Source: Gammaproteobacteria bacterium (GTDB lineage: Bacteria; Pseudomonadota; Gammaproteobacteria; Steroidobacterales; Rariloculaceae). Taken from it: a DNA stretch of 9,303 bases. The stretch spans positions 1 through 9,303 of the forward strand of contig JAFGNC010000277.1 in the NCBI GenBank assembly GCA_016927175.1, given 5' to 3'. Made by a program: the position numbers and the translations under genes. Positions 1 to 6,242 of this stretch are shown piece after piece. Numbering within the stretch: the first letter of the stretch is position 1; each line of letters begins with the position of its first letter. A model generated the notes under the pieces. That model saw only the letters and a list, made by a program, of their open reading frames with translations. It had not been told where the DNA came from and searched no databases.

Positions 1-508
1 CGTCGGCGCCGAAGAGCCCCAGATCCCGGCCCAGCTTGAACGTGCCGATCCGGTCGTTTCCGAACGTCATGAACACCTGGCGTACGTCGAGCGCGGTCGT
101 GCCGAGAGCGGTATTCAGCAGATCCGCTCCCTGCTGCAGATTCGGGCTGCCGTCGTTCGTGCTGATGCCGGGAAACAGACCGAAAGTCACGCTCAGGTCG
201 TAACCGTTCTGGGTCGTCGCTCCGCCGATGGCGAGCGCCGCAGGCAGCAGGCCGTTGCTGATCGACGACGTGCGCTCCTCACCGGCGCTGCCGCGGCACG
301 CAAGGCCGCCCGCGACGCCGGGCGCGGTTTCTTCCTCGCAGTCCGCATAGATGTAGTGGACGTTGACGTTGCCGCTTACGGTGAGCGTCCACTCTCCCGC
401 CGCGACCTCGAATCCGGCCGCCGGCGCGCTACAGCAGAGCGCGGCCACCGCAGCCAGTGCACTTTCGGTTGCACACGCACACCCTTTCTTCCGCTGTACA
501 GGTGCCAT
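1..508 (-). CDS. Outer-membrane porin, N-terminal part (cut by window edge)
   Basis: The reverse strand from the ATG at 508 is open to the window edge (169 codons). The product begins with a basic stretch (residues 5-8, QRKK) and an Ala/Cys-rich hydrophobic segment ending near residue 31, which fits a signal peptide. Alternating polar/apolar beta-strand sequence follows, with GNVNVHYIY at 46-54, NGLLPAAL at 85-92, YDLSVTFGLFPG at 103-114, RQVFMTFGN at 143-151 and KLGRDLGLFG at 158-167. These strands match the start of Gram-negative porins as I know them: a beta-barrel that passes small solutes through the outer membrane. The start is supported by GGGAG at 516-520, 7 bases upstream. Two cysteines, C57 and C71, flank what should be the first surface loop. 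The barrel's remaining strands lie outside the window. The substrate cannot be told from this part. Confidence 0.8.
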   Translation of the reverse strand, partial: MAPVQRKKGCACATESALAAVAALCCSAPAAGFEVAAGEWTLTVSGNVNVHYIYADCEEETAPGVAGGLACRGSAGEERTSSISNGLLPAALAIGGATTQNGYDLSVTFGLFPGISTNDGSPNLQQGADLLNTALGTTALDVRQVFMTFGNDRIGTFKLGRDLGLFGAD

Positions 509-515
509 GGCGGCT

Positions 516-520
516 CTCCC
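516..520 (-). promoter_or_regulatory. Ribosome binding site of the porin gene
   Basis: The reverse strand reads GGGAG, 7 bases before the ATG at 508. No other in-frame ATG with such a site lies just upstream, so this fixes the porin start. Confidence 0.6.
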
Positions 521-542
521 GGTGATGAGCGGTTGATGGGAT

Positions 543-569
543 CCCTTCCGGGGCACACCCCGGAAAGGG
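543..569 (-). repeat. Inverted repeat in the porin leader
   Basis: TTCCGGGG (546-553) is followed by the loop CACA and its exact complement CCCCGGAA (558-565). The outer CCC/GGG (543-545 with 567-569) extends the stem past a one-base bulge. No T-run follows on either strand, so it does not look like an intrinsic terminator. It lies 23 bases upstream of the porin ribosome binding site and, depending on the transcription start, would fold in the 5' leader of that mRNA. A regulatory or mRNA-stabilising role is inference. Confidence 0.5.
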
Positions 570-621
570 CGCCTTCAACTCCGTGTGACGGGAACCCGTG
601 CAACGCCTACGGTTCGCTTCG

Positions 622-652
622 GCGCCCGCTTTCGGAGGCCGAAACGAGGCGC
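622..652 (-). repeat. Inverted repeat with symmetric internal loop, upstream of the porin
   Basis: The inner stem is TTTCGG (630-635), loop AGG, CCGAAA (639-644). A 3x3 internal loop separates it from an outer stem GCGCC (622-626) with GGCGC (648-652). No T-run follows. It sits in the same 258-bp non-coding gap as the hairpin at 543-569. Possible roles are a leader structure, a protein-binding dyad or chance in GC-rich DNA. Apart from these hairpins and the terminator at 721-746, I see nothing recognisable in 509-766. Confidence 0.4.
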
Positions 653-720
653 AACACCGATCACCGTTGCGTGCCTCGAACAGTCGCGCATCGGGTACAG
701 TACGGGAGCAGGGAGCGTCG

Positions 721-746
721 AAAAATGGGGTATTCAGCCCCCTTTT
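721..746 (-). terminator. Candidate rho-independent terminator of the zinc alcohol dehydrogenase gene
   Basis: Read on the minus strand, AAAAGGGG, a short loop and CCCC are followed by ATTTTT, 20 bases past the dehydrogenase stop codon. The GC stem is only 4-5 bp but is extended by A:T pairs and followed by a T-run. The element is nearly symmetric, so it could also act on plus-strand transcripts. It suggests that the dehydrogenase and the downstream porin are not simply one operon. Confidence 0.55.
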
Positions 747-766
747 CCGGGCGGCGGATTCCGCGG

Positions 767-1762
767 CTACTGCACGGGCTCCGGCATCAACACGGCCGCA
801 CCGCGCAACCGGCCGGCGCGCAGATCGGCGAGCGCGTCGTTCGCCGCAGTCAGCGCGTAGCGGGTGACCTGCGTCCGGACGGGCACTCGCGGGGCGAGCC
901 TCAGAAATTCCTCGGCGTCCCGGCGCGTCAGATTCGCGACGGACCGGACGCTGCGCTCGCCCCACAGGATCCGGTACGGAAAGCCCGGAATGTCGCTCAT
1001 GTGGATGCCCCCCGCGACCACCGATCCGCCCTTACGCACGGCCCGCAGCGCCGCGGGGACGAGCGCTCCGACCGGGGCGAACAGGATCGCGGCGTCCAGC
1101 GGCTCGGGCGCGGGTCCGTCGGAGCCGCCGGCCCACACGGCGCCGAGCTCGCGCGCGAAGTCCTGCGCGTCCGCATCGCCCGGGCGCGTGAACGCGTAGA
1201 CGCGACGACCCTGATGGCGCGCGACCTGGGCGACGATGTGCGCGGCCGCCCCGAACCCATAGATGCCGAGGCGCTCGGCATCGCCCGCGAGCCGCAGCGA
1301 GCGGTAACCGATCAGGCCTGCGCAGAGCAGCGGGGCCGCCTCGGCGTCGTCGTACGCACCGTCGATCGGGAAGCAGTAGCGGGCGTCGGCCACCGTATGC
1401 GTGGCGTACCCGCCGTCGATCTGATAGCCGGTAAAGCGGGCGTGATCGCAAAGGTTTTCCTCGCCGCGCCGGCAGTACGCGCAGGTACCGCAGGTGAATC
1501 CGAGCCAGGGGATACCGATCCGTTCGCCTTCGCGGAACCTTTCGACGCCGGCGCCGCAGGCTTCTATTCGGCCCACGATCTCGTGCCCCGGCACGATCGG
1601 CAGTTTCGCTTCCGTCAGCTCGCCGTCGGTGATGTGCAGATCGGTCCGGCAGACGCCGCAGGCGGTGACGCGCACCAGAACCTCTCCGGGACCGGGTTCC
1701 GGGGTCGGCAGATCGGCGACGCGAAGCGGCGTGTTCGGCCGATCGAGCAGCATCGCTCGCAT
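767..1762 (-). CDS. Zinc-dependent alcohol dehydrogenase (medium-chain family)
   Basis: A complete 331-residue medium-chain dehydrogenase that should oxidise an alcohol to an aldehyde (or the reverse) with NAD(P) in the cytoplasm; there is no signal peptide. Visible family features, in order: CGVCRTDLH at 35-43 with catalytic-zinc ligand C38; GHE at 59-61 with ligand H60; four structural-zinc cysteines C91, C94, C97 and C105; the third catalytic ligand C147 (LLCAG); and the nucleotide-binding turn GIYGFGAAAH at 166-175. That glycine pattern and the length recall the subfamily I know as TIGR02822 (zinc-binding alcohol dehydrogenase family protein), close to COG1064. The start at 1762 is preceded by GAGGA (1772-1776) at 9 bases; the next ATG, three codons in, would be too far from it. 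A candidate terminator lies at 721-746. The natural substrate is unknown, and no linked pathway gene points to one. Confidence 0.9.
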   Translation of the reverse strand: MRAMLLDRPNTPLRVADLPTPEPGPGEVLVRVTACGVCRTDLHITDGELTEAKLPIVPGHEIVGRIEACGAGVERFREGERIGIPWLGFTCGTCAYCRRGEENLCDHARFTGYQIDGGYATHTVADARYCFPIDGAYDDAEAAPLLCAGLIGYRSLRLAGDAERLGIYGFGAAAHIVAQVARHQGRRVYAFTRPGDADAQDFARELGAVWAGGSDGPAPEPLDAAILFAPVGALVPAALRAVRKGGSVVAGGIHMSDIPGFPYRILWGERSVRSVANLTRRDAEEFLRLAPRVPVRTQVTRYALTAANDALADLRAGRLRGAAVLMPEPVQ

Positions 1763-1807
1763 TGTCAGCTGTCCTCAGGCGCTCGGCGCTCGAGCGTATG
1801 CGCGCAA

Positions 1808-1837
1808 TGTAACGCGGACAGGCAGCGCGTATACAAT
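1808..1837 (+). promoter_or_regulatory. Weak candidate promoter for the serine hydrolase gene
   Basis: In the 165-bp divergent gap (1763-1927), TACAAT (1832-1837) resembles a -10 box. TGTAAC lies 18 bases upstream (1808-1813) as a poor -35. It points toward the hydrolase gene at 1928. I saw no convincing promoter for the dehydrogenase on the other strand. Confidence 0.25.
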
Positions 1838-1910
1838 GGTGCGCGCGAAACGCTTCGATTCCATCGCCGACGCATCGAGCCGGCCGAAGCTCGGGTCGGC
1901 ATCCGAACAG

Positions 1911-1916
1911 GGAGGT
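1911..1916 (+). promoter_or_regulatory. Ribosome binding site supporting a GTG start
   Basis: GGAGGT lies 11 bases before the GTG at 1928. It is a near-perfect Shine-Dalgarno sequence at slightly long spacing, and no closer ATG is available in this frame, so GTG is the likely start codon. Confidence 0.6.
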
Positions 1917-1927
1917 AGGGTACGCCC

Positions 1928-3085
1928 GTGTCCGACTCAGCATCCGCTCTCGACTTCGAGCGCCTTGCCCACCTGAAAGCCACGATCGAAGCGGACATCG
2001 CGGCGCATCGCTATTTCGGCGCCGTCATCGCAGTTGCCCGCCACGGCCGCCTCGGGCTCAGCGAGGCGATCGGCTGCGGCGACGAGGCCGGCAAGCTCCC
2101 GCTCACGGAGCGCTCGGTGTTCTCGCTGTTCTCGCTGACGAAAGCGTTCACGAACGTGCTCGCGTTCCGGGCCATCGAGCTCGGGCAGTTCGCGCTGACG
2201 ACGCGGGTCAGCGAAGTCATTCCGGAGTTCAGGGGCGGCCCGCGCGAGCGCGTGACCTTCTTCCACCTGCTGACGCATACGTCGGGCCTGCCGCCCGTCT
2301 GGATACCGAAACCGGGCATGTACATCGACCGCCTGGACGAGATCATCGAGGCGATCTGCGACAACATCCACTCGATCGCGCCGCCGGGAGAGCGCGTGCA
2401 CTACTCGCCGCTCGTGCACCATGCCCTGATGGGCGAAGCGGTTCGGCGCTGCGACCCGAAAGGCCGCAGCTACCGCGAGCTGCTGCAGGACGAGGTGCTG
2501 ACGCCGCTCGGCATGAACGACACTTCGATCGGCCTGCGCCGGGACCTCGCGGCGCGCCACGTCTTTCCGGACTTCCGGGGCAAGCCGCCGCAGGAGCACC
2601 TCGGCCGGAGCAACCTCGGCCCGCAGGGCGCCTTCAAGGAAGAGCATGCGGAGATGCCGTGGGTCGGCGGCGTTTCGACCGTGCCGGATCTGTTCCGGTT
2701 TGCGGAGATGCTGCGGCAGGGCGGCACGCTCGACGGCCGCCGGATCCTGTCGCCGGCCGTACTGAAGCTCGCCACGCGCAACTGGACCGCCGACAAGCCG
2801 AACGAGCTTTACAAGGGCATCGCGATCAACCACGGCTGGGAGCCTTACCCCGCCTATCTCGGGCTCGGCTTCGGCCTCGCCGGGGATCGGGTCTGCCCGA
2901 ACCTGTTCGGCACGCTGACGTCGCCCGGCACTTTCGGCAATTACGGCTCGGGCAGCACGCTGTTCTGGGTCGACCCGGAGCTCGACATGACGTTCGTGTG
3001 CCTGACGGCCGGAGTCATGCAGGCCGCGCCGAACATCGAGCGCTTTCAGCGGCTGTCCGACATCGCTGCGTCCGCCGCGCTTTGA
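1928..3085 (+). CDS. Serine hydrolase of the beta-lactamase / class C esterase superfamily
   Basis: A 385-residue cytoplasmic protein (no signal peptide) of the penicillin-binding-protein-like serine hydrolases. Many relatives are esterases or amidases rather than antibiotic-degrading enzymes. The nucleophile motif SxxK is S69-L-T-K72. LLTHTSGLP at 114-122 is the usual structural motif. The second motif reads H158-Y159-S160-P161, where many relatives have YSN. GGVSTVPDLFRFAEML at 247-262 is typical. The third catalytic region is probably YGSGSTLFWVDP (339-350), in place of a KTG or HxG box. Length fits the family (about 380-420). Being cytoplasmic argues against a role in beta-lactam defence; an esterase or transesterase acting on an internalised compound is more likely, but this is inference. 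It is divergent from the alcohol dehydrogenase and converges on the gene ending at 3113 across 27 bp. Confidence 0.88.
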   Translation: MSDSASALDFERLAHLKATIEADIAAHRYFGAVIAVARHGRLGLSEAIGCGDEAGKLPLTERSVFSLFSLTKAFTNVLAFRAIELGQFALTTRVSEVIPEFRGGPRERVTFFHLLTHTSGLPPVWIPKPGMYIDRLDEIIEAICDNIHSIAPPGERVHYSPLVHHALMGEAVRRCDPKGRSYRELLQDEVLTPLGMNDTSIGLRRDLAARHVFPDFRGKPPQEHLGRSNLGPQGAFKEEHAEMPWVGGVSTVPDLFRFAEMLRQGGTLDGRRILSPAVLKLATRNWTADKPNELYKGIAINHGWEPYPAYLGLGFGLAGDRVCPNLFGTLTSPGTFGNYGSGSTLFWVDPELDMTFVCLTAGVMQAAPNIERFQRLSDIAASAAL

Positions 3086-3112
3086 CGGGCGGCTCCGTGC
3101 GCCGGGCGCGCG

Positions 3113-4309
3113 CTAATCGGCGCTGTTGATGTCCACCGCCTCGTCTGCGGAAGGCGCCTCGTAGATCTCGAGCGCGAGTCCCGACGCGACGTTGCGCTCC
3201 GGAATGGGCTCGCCGTTCGCGCGCGCCTCGGCCACGCGCCGCTGGTACTCCTTCTCGGCCCGAAGCGCGTTCGCGACGAAAAAATTGCCTTCGTGGCAGG
3301 AGTACTCGAGCACCTCGTAACCGGGCTGCGTCGTCAGCGTGAGCCGGAAGGTCCAGGGCCGCTCGAAAGTGCGCGGGTCGTCGACCGTTACGACGTATTC
3401 GAGCATGTCCGGATCGATGCGTGTAAAGCGCTCGGTCAGCTCGAGCTCCTCGCTGTGCGCCATGCGCCCGACCGGCAGCTCGTCGGTGAAGTTCGTCGTC
3501 TCGACGACGAGCGTGTCGCCGTCGAAGTATCCGACGGAAGAGCCCATGTACTGGCGCACGTTCGGATCGGCCGGCGGGCGGCCGTCGAGCGGGATGATCC
3601 GCGTGTCGTGCAGCATCTCGTAGCTGATCGCGACCTCGGTCGGCGACTGGACGATGCGCATCGCGTCGCCGTACAGCGACGGCAGGATCGAGCCCGTGAC
3701 GCCGCGCGTGATGCAGCGGTCGTAGTACGAGAAATCCGCCGTCGTGTAGAACGGCCCGTTCGACTGGCCGATGTGGGTCGACTGCTGGCGCCGGCGCCCT
3801 TCTTCCGTCAGTGCCGGCATGCGGCCATCCTCGGGATCGACGATGTAAGACGTGTAGCCGAACGTGCGCGTGCCGGTCTCGGCCGAATCGAGCGCGCTGA
3901 GCTCGAGGCGGCTGCCGTCGTTCGGCTGGCCGGCCGCGAGCGCGGCGAGCCCGCCGGTGCCTTCCTCGAGCCGCTGCCGGAACTCCTCGGGCGTCAGGTT
4001 CCGGCGCGTGCCGTACTGCGCCGGCCGCTCCATCGGGATCCCGCTCATGTCGCGGCTCGTGAACGTGCCCTGCAGGTCCGGGTCGCCCCACGACAGGCGC
4101 GGTGCCTGCCAGTCGGGATCGGCAACGGCGGCGGCGGTCTGCTCGGCGGGAACTGCCGCCGTGGAGTCCGCTGACGCATCCTGGGCGCGCGAATCGGCGA
4201 CGACGGCGAGTCCCGCCGCGAATGCGAGGCTCCCGAGCGCGAGTGCCGCAGGCCGCAAACGCATTGCGAGCGCCGCACGCGCGTTGACCGGCTTATCGAG
4301 GGTACGCAT
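3113..4309 (-). CDS. Secreted protein of unknown function, larger member of a divergent paralogue pair
   Basis: This 398-residue protein has an N-terminal basic and hydrophobic segment (about 16-42, ending DSRA) that looks like a signal peptide, followed by a low-complexity Ala/Asp/Thr linker to about residue 65. The folded part starts with DPDLQGTFTSRD (76-87), then VDPEDGRMPALTEEG (157-171), DRCITRG (197-203), MLHDTRIIPLDGRPP (232-246), GYFDGDTLVVETTNF (260-274), TERFTRIDPDMLEY (292-305), DDPRTFERPWT (310-320) and LEYSCHEGN (334-342). I recognise this motif order from many secreted proteins annotated as hypothetical in Steroidobacter-like and acidobacterial genomes. No function is known to me. 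The frame stays open 21 codons upstream, but the ATG at 4309 has GGGAGA (4317-4322) 7 bases away and directly precedes the signal peptide. The C-terminal 50 residues are charged and helix-like and are absent from the paralogue at 4354-5190. A periplasmic location is inferred. Confidence 0.82.
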   Translation of the reverse strand: MRTLDKPVNARAALAMRLRPAALALGSLAFAAGLAVVADSRAQDASADSTAAVPAEQTAAAVADPDWQAPRLSWGDPDLQGTFTSRDMSGIPMERPAQYGTRRNLTPEEFRQRLEEGTGGLAALAAGQPNDGSRLELSALDSAETGTRTFGYTSYIVDPEDGRMPALTEEGRRRQQSTHIGQSNGPFYTTADFSYYDRCITRGVTGSILPSLYGDAMRIVQSPTEVAISYEMLHDTRIIPLDGRPPADPNVRQYMGSSVGYFDGDTLVVETTNFTDELPVGRMAHSEELELTERFTRIDPDMLEYVVTVDDPRTFERPWTFRLTLTTQPGYEVLEYSCHEGNFFVANALRAEKEYQRRVAEARANGEPIPERNVASGLALEIYEAPSADEAVDINSAD

Positions 4310-4316
4310 ACTCAAT

Positions 4317-4322
4317 TCTCCC
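4317..4322 (-). promoter_or_regulatory. Ribosome binding site deciding the start at 4309
   Basis: The reverse strand reads GGGAGA, 7 bases before the ATG at 4309. This favours that start over the upstream ATG at 4372, which would lie inside the divergent gene and would put 21 extra residues before the signal peptide. The 44-bp gap 4310-4353 must hold, or overlap, the control regions of both divergent genes; I could not assign a strong promoter in it. Confidence 0.55.
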
Positions 4323-4353
4323 GCGTCGAGCTTCTGGGGGAATAGTAAAGCGC

Positions 4354-5190
4354 ATGCGCCACGGACTTCCACTTGCCGCCTTGTGCGGCTTCGCCGCCGT
4401 CGCTGCGGCCTTTGCGCCGGCAGTCACGGCCGAGGAGCGCGAGCGGCCCGAGCGGATCGCCGGCAAGCCGAACCTCAACGGCATATGGCAGGCGATGAAC
4501 ACGGCCCACTGGAATCTCGAGGGCCACTCGGCGCAACAGCTCGAGGAGTTCTGGCAGCTCGGCGCGCTCGCCGCGATTCCGGCTGGCCAGAGCGTCGTCG
4601 TCGGGGGCGAGATCCCGTACCGGCCGGAGGCGCTCGAGAAGCGGGAGGAGAATCGCGCCGGCTGGCCCGCGTCGGATCCGGAAGCCAAGTGCTACATGCC
4701 GGGCATCCCGCGCGCGACCTACATGCCGTACCCGTTTCAGATCGTGCAGGGCGAGGGCGACATCATTTTGTTCGCCTACGAATACGCCAATGCGAACCGT
4801 CCCGTCTACATGAACGAGGACGACCACGAGATCGCGCCGGTCGACACGTGGATGGGCCGCTCGAACGGCAGGTGGGAAGGCGACACGCTCGTGATCGAGG
4901 TGAACTCGAACATCGACCAGACCTGGCTCGACCGCGCCGGAAATCATCACAGCTCCGCCATGATCGTGACCGAGCGCTACACGCTGCTCGATCGGCACGC
5001 AATGCAATACGAAGCCACCATCGACGATCCGCAGACTTTTTCTCGCCCATGGACGATTCGCATGCCGCTTTACCGGCGCATCGACGAGAACGCCCGGCTC
5101 CTCGAGTTCAACTGCGTGGAATTCGCCGAAGAGCTGCTTTACGGAGAGTTGATGACGAAGCAGCCGGCGGCTCCCGCCGAGGAGCCCTGA
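4354..5190 (+). CDS. Secreted protein of unknown function, smaller member of the divergent paralogue pair
   Basis: A 278-residue protein with a clear signal peptide (1-26, predicted cleavage after AVTA). Mature motifs: KPNLNGIWQ at 38-46, CYMPGIPR at 113-120, MPYPFQIVQ at 124-132, DTWMGRSNGRWEGDTLVIEV at 164-183, TWLDRAGNHHSSAM at 190-203, TERYTLLDRHAMQYE at 206-220, DDPQTFSRPWT at 224-234 and LEFNCVEF at 250-257. The GRWEGDTLV, TERxT, DDPxTFxRPWT and LExxCxE blocks line up with those of the protein at 3113-4309, so the two are distant paralogues. The subfamily is widespread and uncharacterised as far as I know. The pattern suggests a beta-rich periplasmic protein; no catalytic motif is evident. 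GGGGGA (4336-4341) lies about 12 bases before the ATG. The DUF6152 gene follows 94 bp downstream on the same strand. Confidence 0.85.
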   Translation: MRHGLPLAALCGFAAVAAAFAPAVTAEERERPERIAGKPNLNGIWQAMNTAHWNLEGHSAQQLEEFWQLGALAAIPAGQSVVVGGEIPYRPEALEKREENRAGWPASDPEAKCYMPGIPRATYMPYPFQIVQGEGDIILFAYEYANANRPVYMNEDDHEIAPVDTWMGRSNGRWEGDTLVIEVNSNIDQTWLDRAGNHHSSAMIVTERYTLLDRHAMQYEATIDDPQTFSRPWTIRMPLYRRIDENARLLEFNCVEFAEELLYGELMTKQPAAPAEEP

Positions 5191-5284
5191 CGGCGGGCGC
5201 GCCCGAGGCGACACGCGAAACGCTGCTGCCGCCCCGCTGCCCGCTATCCCGATTCCAGAACGACGCCCGAAACGAGGTCCGACA

Positions 5285-5698
5285 ATGTCACGCATTCACT
5301 TCGCCGCTCCAGCGCTCGCCGCACTGATCACGCTGCCCGCCGCCGGTCCCGCCGCGGCGCACCATTCGTTCGCGGCGGAGTTCGACATCAACCAGCCGAT
5401 TCAGCTGCGCGGCGAGGTGGTACGGATGGAGTTCACCAACCCGCATTCCTGGATCTATCTGCGCGTCACGACCGACAGCGGAGAGGTCCAGGAGTGGGCG
5501 ATAGAGGGGGGAGCGCCGAACGCGCTGATACGCCGCGGCTGGAACCGCAATTCGCTGCCTCCCGGCACCGAGGTGACCGTGCTCGGCTACCGATCGAAAG
5601 ACGGGCAGCACCGGGCGAGCGGCGGCGCCGTCACGCTTCCCGACGGGTCGAGTCTCGACGTCGGCTCCAGCGGTATCGGTGCGCCGAGCGCCGAGTAG
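5285..5698 (+). CDS. Small secreted DUF6152-family protein
   Basis: A 137-residue protein: signal peptide 1-25 (cleavage predicted after AAA), then a mature chain beginning HHSFAAEFD. The motifs LRGEVVRMEFTNPHSWIYL (41-59), EWAIEGGAPNALIRRGW (70-86), LPPGTEVTVLGYRSKDG (91-107) and AVTLPDG (115-121) match the DUF6152 family as I know it: small, probably OB-like beta-barrel envelope proteins without an assigned function. GAGGT (5274-5278) sits 6 bases before the ATG, so the start is firm. The mature N-terminus would be His-His (H26, H27), with a third conserved-looking histidine at H54 (NPHSW); this could be a metal site, which is speculation. It lies 94 bp after the secreted protein at 4354-5190 and is probably cotranscribed with it. 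Confidence 0.87.
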   Translation: MSRIHFAAPALAALITLPAAGPAAAHHSFAAEFDINQPIQLRGEVVRMEFTNPHSWIYLRVTTDSGEVQEWAIEGGAPNALIRRGWNRNSLPPGTEVTVLGYRSKDGQHRASGGAVTLPDGSSLDVGSSGIGAPSAE

Positions 5699-5747
5699 GG
5701 CGCGACATCCGAGCGGCGCCCGCGCTCGTGCCCCGGTAAGCCCCCCG

Positions 5748-6209
5748 ATGCCGGACAAGACGCCGCGGAGCATCAAACGCGTGCTGACGGTCGGCGAGGT
5801 CGCCGCGCGCAGCGGCGTGCCCGTCTCGACGATTCATTTCTACGAGGCGAAGGGGCTGATCACGAGCTGGCGTAACGCCGGTAATCAGCGGCGCTTCCCG
5901 CGCGAGGTGCTGCGGCGCATCGCCGTCATCAAGGTCGCCCAGCGAGCGGGTGTGCCGCTCGCCGACATCAGGGCGGCCTTCGCGACGCTGCCGAACGAAC
6001 GCACGCCGACGATGCGGGACTGGCGTCGGCTCTCGAAGCAGTGGCGCGCCGCGCTCGACGATCGCATCCGCGCGCTGACGAGGCTGCGGGACGAGCTGGA
6101 CGGCTGCATCGGCTGCGGCTGTCTGTCGACGAAGCACTGCCCCCTGAGGAATCCGCACGACGTGCTCGCGGAGGAAGGCGCGGGGCCGCGGCTTCTCGAC
6201 CGGGCATAG
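5748..6209 (+). CDS. soxR: SoxR, redox-sensing MerR-family transcriptional regulator
   Basis: A 153-residue MerR-family regulator. Residues 11-50 form the winged helix-turn-helix (TVGEVAARSGVPVSTIHFYE, GNQRRF). A dimerisation helix spans about 88-118. The C-terminal cluster motif has C120, C123, C125 and C131 (CIGCGCLSTKHC), the CX2CXCX5C pattern that holds the [2Fe-2S] centre in SoxR. The flanking RDELDG (114-119) and CPLRNP (131-136) are also almost as in E. coli SoxR, as is the length. SoxR is oxidised by redox-cycling compounds or superoxide and then activates promoters with long 19-bp spacers. The ATG at 5748 aligns with the E. coli start region; an open frame from 5679 is rejected because its extra residues resemble nothing. 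The ribosome binding site is poor (GGTAAG, 5735-5740). No soxS is nearby, as is usual outside enterics, and I saw no SoxR dyad. The gap to the ZIP gene is 33 bp. Confidence 0.95.
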   Translation: MPDKTPRSIKRVLTVGEVAARSGVPVSTIHFYEAKGLITSWRNAGNQRRFPREVLRRIAVIKVAQRAGVPLADIRAAFATLPNERTPTMRDWRRLSKQWRAALDDRIRALTRLRDELDGCIGCGCLSTKHCPLRNPHDVLAEEGAGPRLLDRA

Positions 6210-6230
6210 CCCGCGGCGCGTTCGCCACGC

Positions 6231-6236
6231 GAGGAT
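6231..6236 (+). promoter_or_regulatory. Ribosome binding site supporting a TTG start
   Basis: GAGGAT lies 6 bases before the TTG at 6243. The first ATG in this frame would remove the whole first membrane helix, so TTG is the likely start of the transporter. Confidence 0.6.
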
Positions 6237-6242
6237 CGCCGT

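Noticed and set aside
695..703. GTACAGTAC short palindrome as an operator
   Set aside because: Nine bases with no second copy nearby; consistent with chance.
356..1918. Open frame of 520 codons on the plus strand
   Set aside because: It lies antisense to the porin start and the well-supported zinc dehydrogenase; the product is Arg/Gly-rich with no family features, as expected from the opposite strand of GC-rich coding DNA.
1928..3085. An antibiotic-resistance beta-lactamase
   Set aside because: No signal peptide, a YSP motif in place of YSN and no KTG; better described as a general serine hydrolase.
3864..5327. Open frame of 487 codons on the plus strand
   Set aside because: It crosses the divergent intergenic region and overlaps two genes with signal peptides and conserved motifs; its product is low-complexity Arg/Ala-rich.
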